From: Lingula anatina
Lineage: Eukaryota; Brachiopoda; Lingulata; Lingulida; Lingulidae
NCBI RefSeq assembly: GCF_001039355.2
Contig: NW_019774069.1
Location: 679,838-743,837 of the forward strand
Reading direction: 5' to 3'
DNA length: 64,000 bases
In this document: positions 63,945 through 64,000 of the stretch, piece after piece
How the letters are laid out: every line of letters begins with the position of its first letter
Numbering within the stretch: position 1 is the first letter of the stretch
Position numbers and translations under genes: made by a program
Notes under the pieces: generated by a model
Database searches by the model: none
Told to the model about the DNA's origin: nothing
Seen by the model: the letters and a program-made list of their open reading frames with translations, nothing else

Positions 63945-64000
63945 GTGTGTTCATTCAAGGGTCAAGCACTTTTAACTAATATAAGAGATGGAAAACTTAT

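Noticed and set aside
1-64000. CRISPR arrays, operons, prophage, bacterial regulatory sites, tRNA or rRNA genes
   Set aside because: The DNA is eukaryotic; direct repeats are microsatellites or duplications, and I saw no cloverleaf or rRNA-like stretches by eye.

Overview
This window is genomic DNA from an animal, not a prokaryote. Coding sequence is broken into short exons bounded by GT-AG splice sites, the non-coding DNA is AT-rich, and simple repeats and small inverted-repeat elements are common. The gene set (exocyst Sec15, a myotubularin-like pseudophosphatase, treslin, a membrane copper amine oxidase, a Tudor protein and a class A GPCR) fits a bilaterian. Gene structure and the apparent high heterozygosity suggest a marine invertebrate such as a mollusc, another lophotrochozoan or a hemichordate. 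I cannot name the species.

Layout. Positions 300-6511, minus strand, hold the 5' part of an extended-Tudor-domain gene that runs off the left edge. Head to head with it, 324 bp away, starts EXOC6 (Sec15), plus strand, 6836-22177, with 23 coding exons and two alternative first exons. MTMR10/11/12-like follows on the plus strand (24855-46512, 15 coding exons). Its roughly 6.7-kb intron 7 contains a single-exon GPCR on the opposite strand (33663-34703) and a 702-base assembly gap. After about 5.9 kb of gene-free, repeat-bearing DNA comes an intronless copper amine oxidase (52415-54967). At the right edge lies the 5' part of TICRR/treslin (58715-63944 and beyond).

I assembled the exon models by hand from splice sites and homology. 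They are internally consistent: the EXOC6 exons sum to 835 codons plus a stop, the MTMR exons to 776 codons plus a stop, and the TICRR exons to 875 open codons, all with matching phases at every junction. The genes are functionally unrelated (secretion, phosphoinositide signalling, small-RNA biology, amine oxidation, replication licensing) and do not form a pathway.

Two direct duplications (about 3.17 kb at 4659-10996 and about 1.1 kb at 56059-58216) each have exactly one N at the junction. They are most likely allelic haplotypes left unmerged by the assembler, not real duplications. The most unusual biology is modest: paired alternative first exons in EXOC6, a 93-bp tandem duplication that copies an exon end with its splice donor, a nested GPCR with altered class A motifs, several uncharacterised inverted-repeat elements, and a decayed non-LTR retrotransposon tail. 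I found no evidence for a wholly new biological system.
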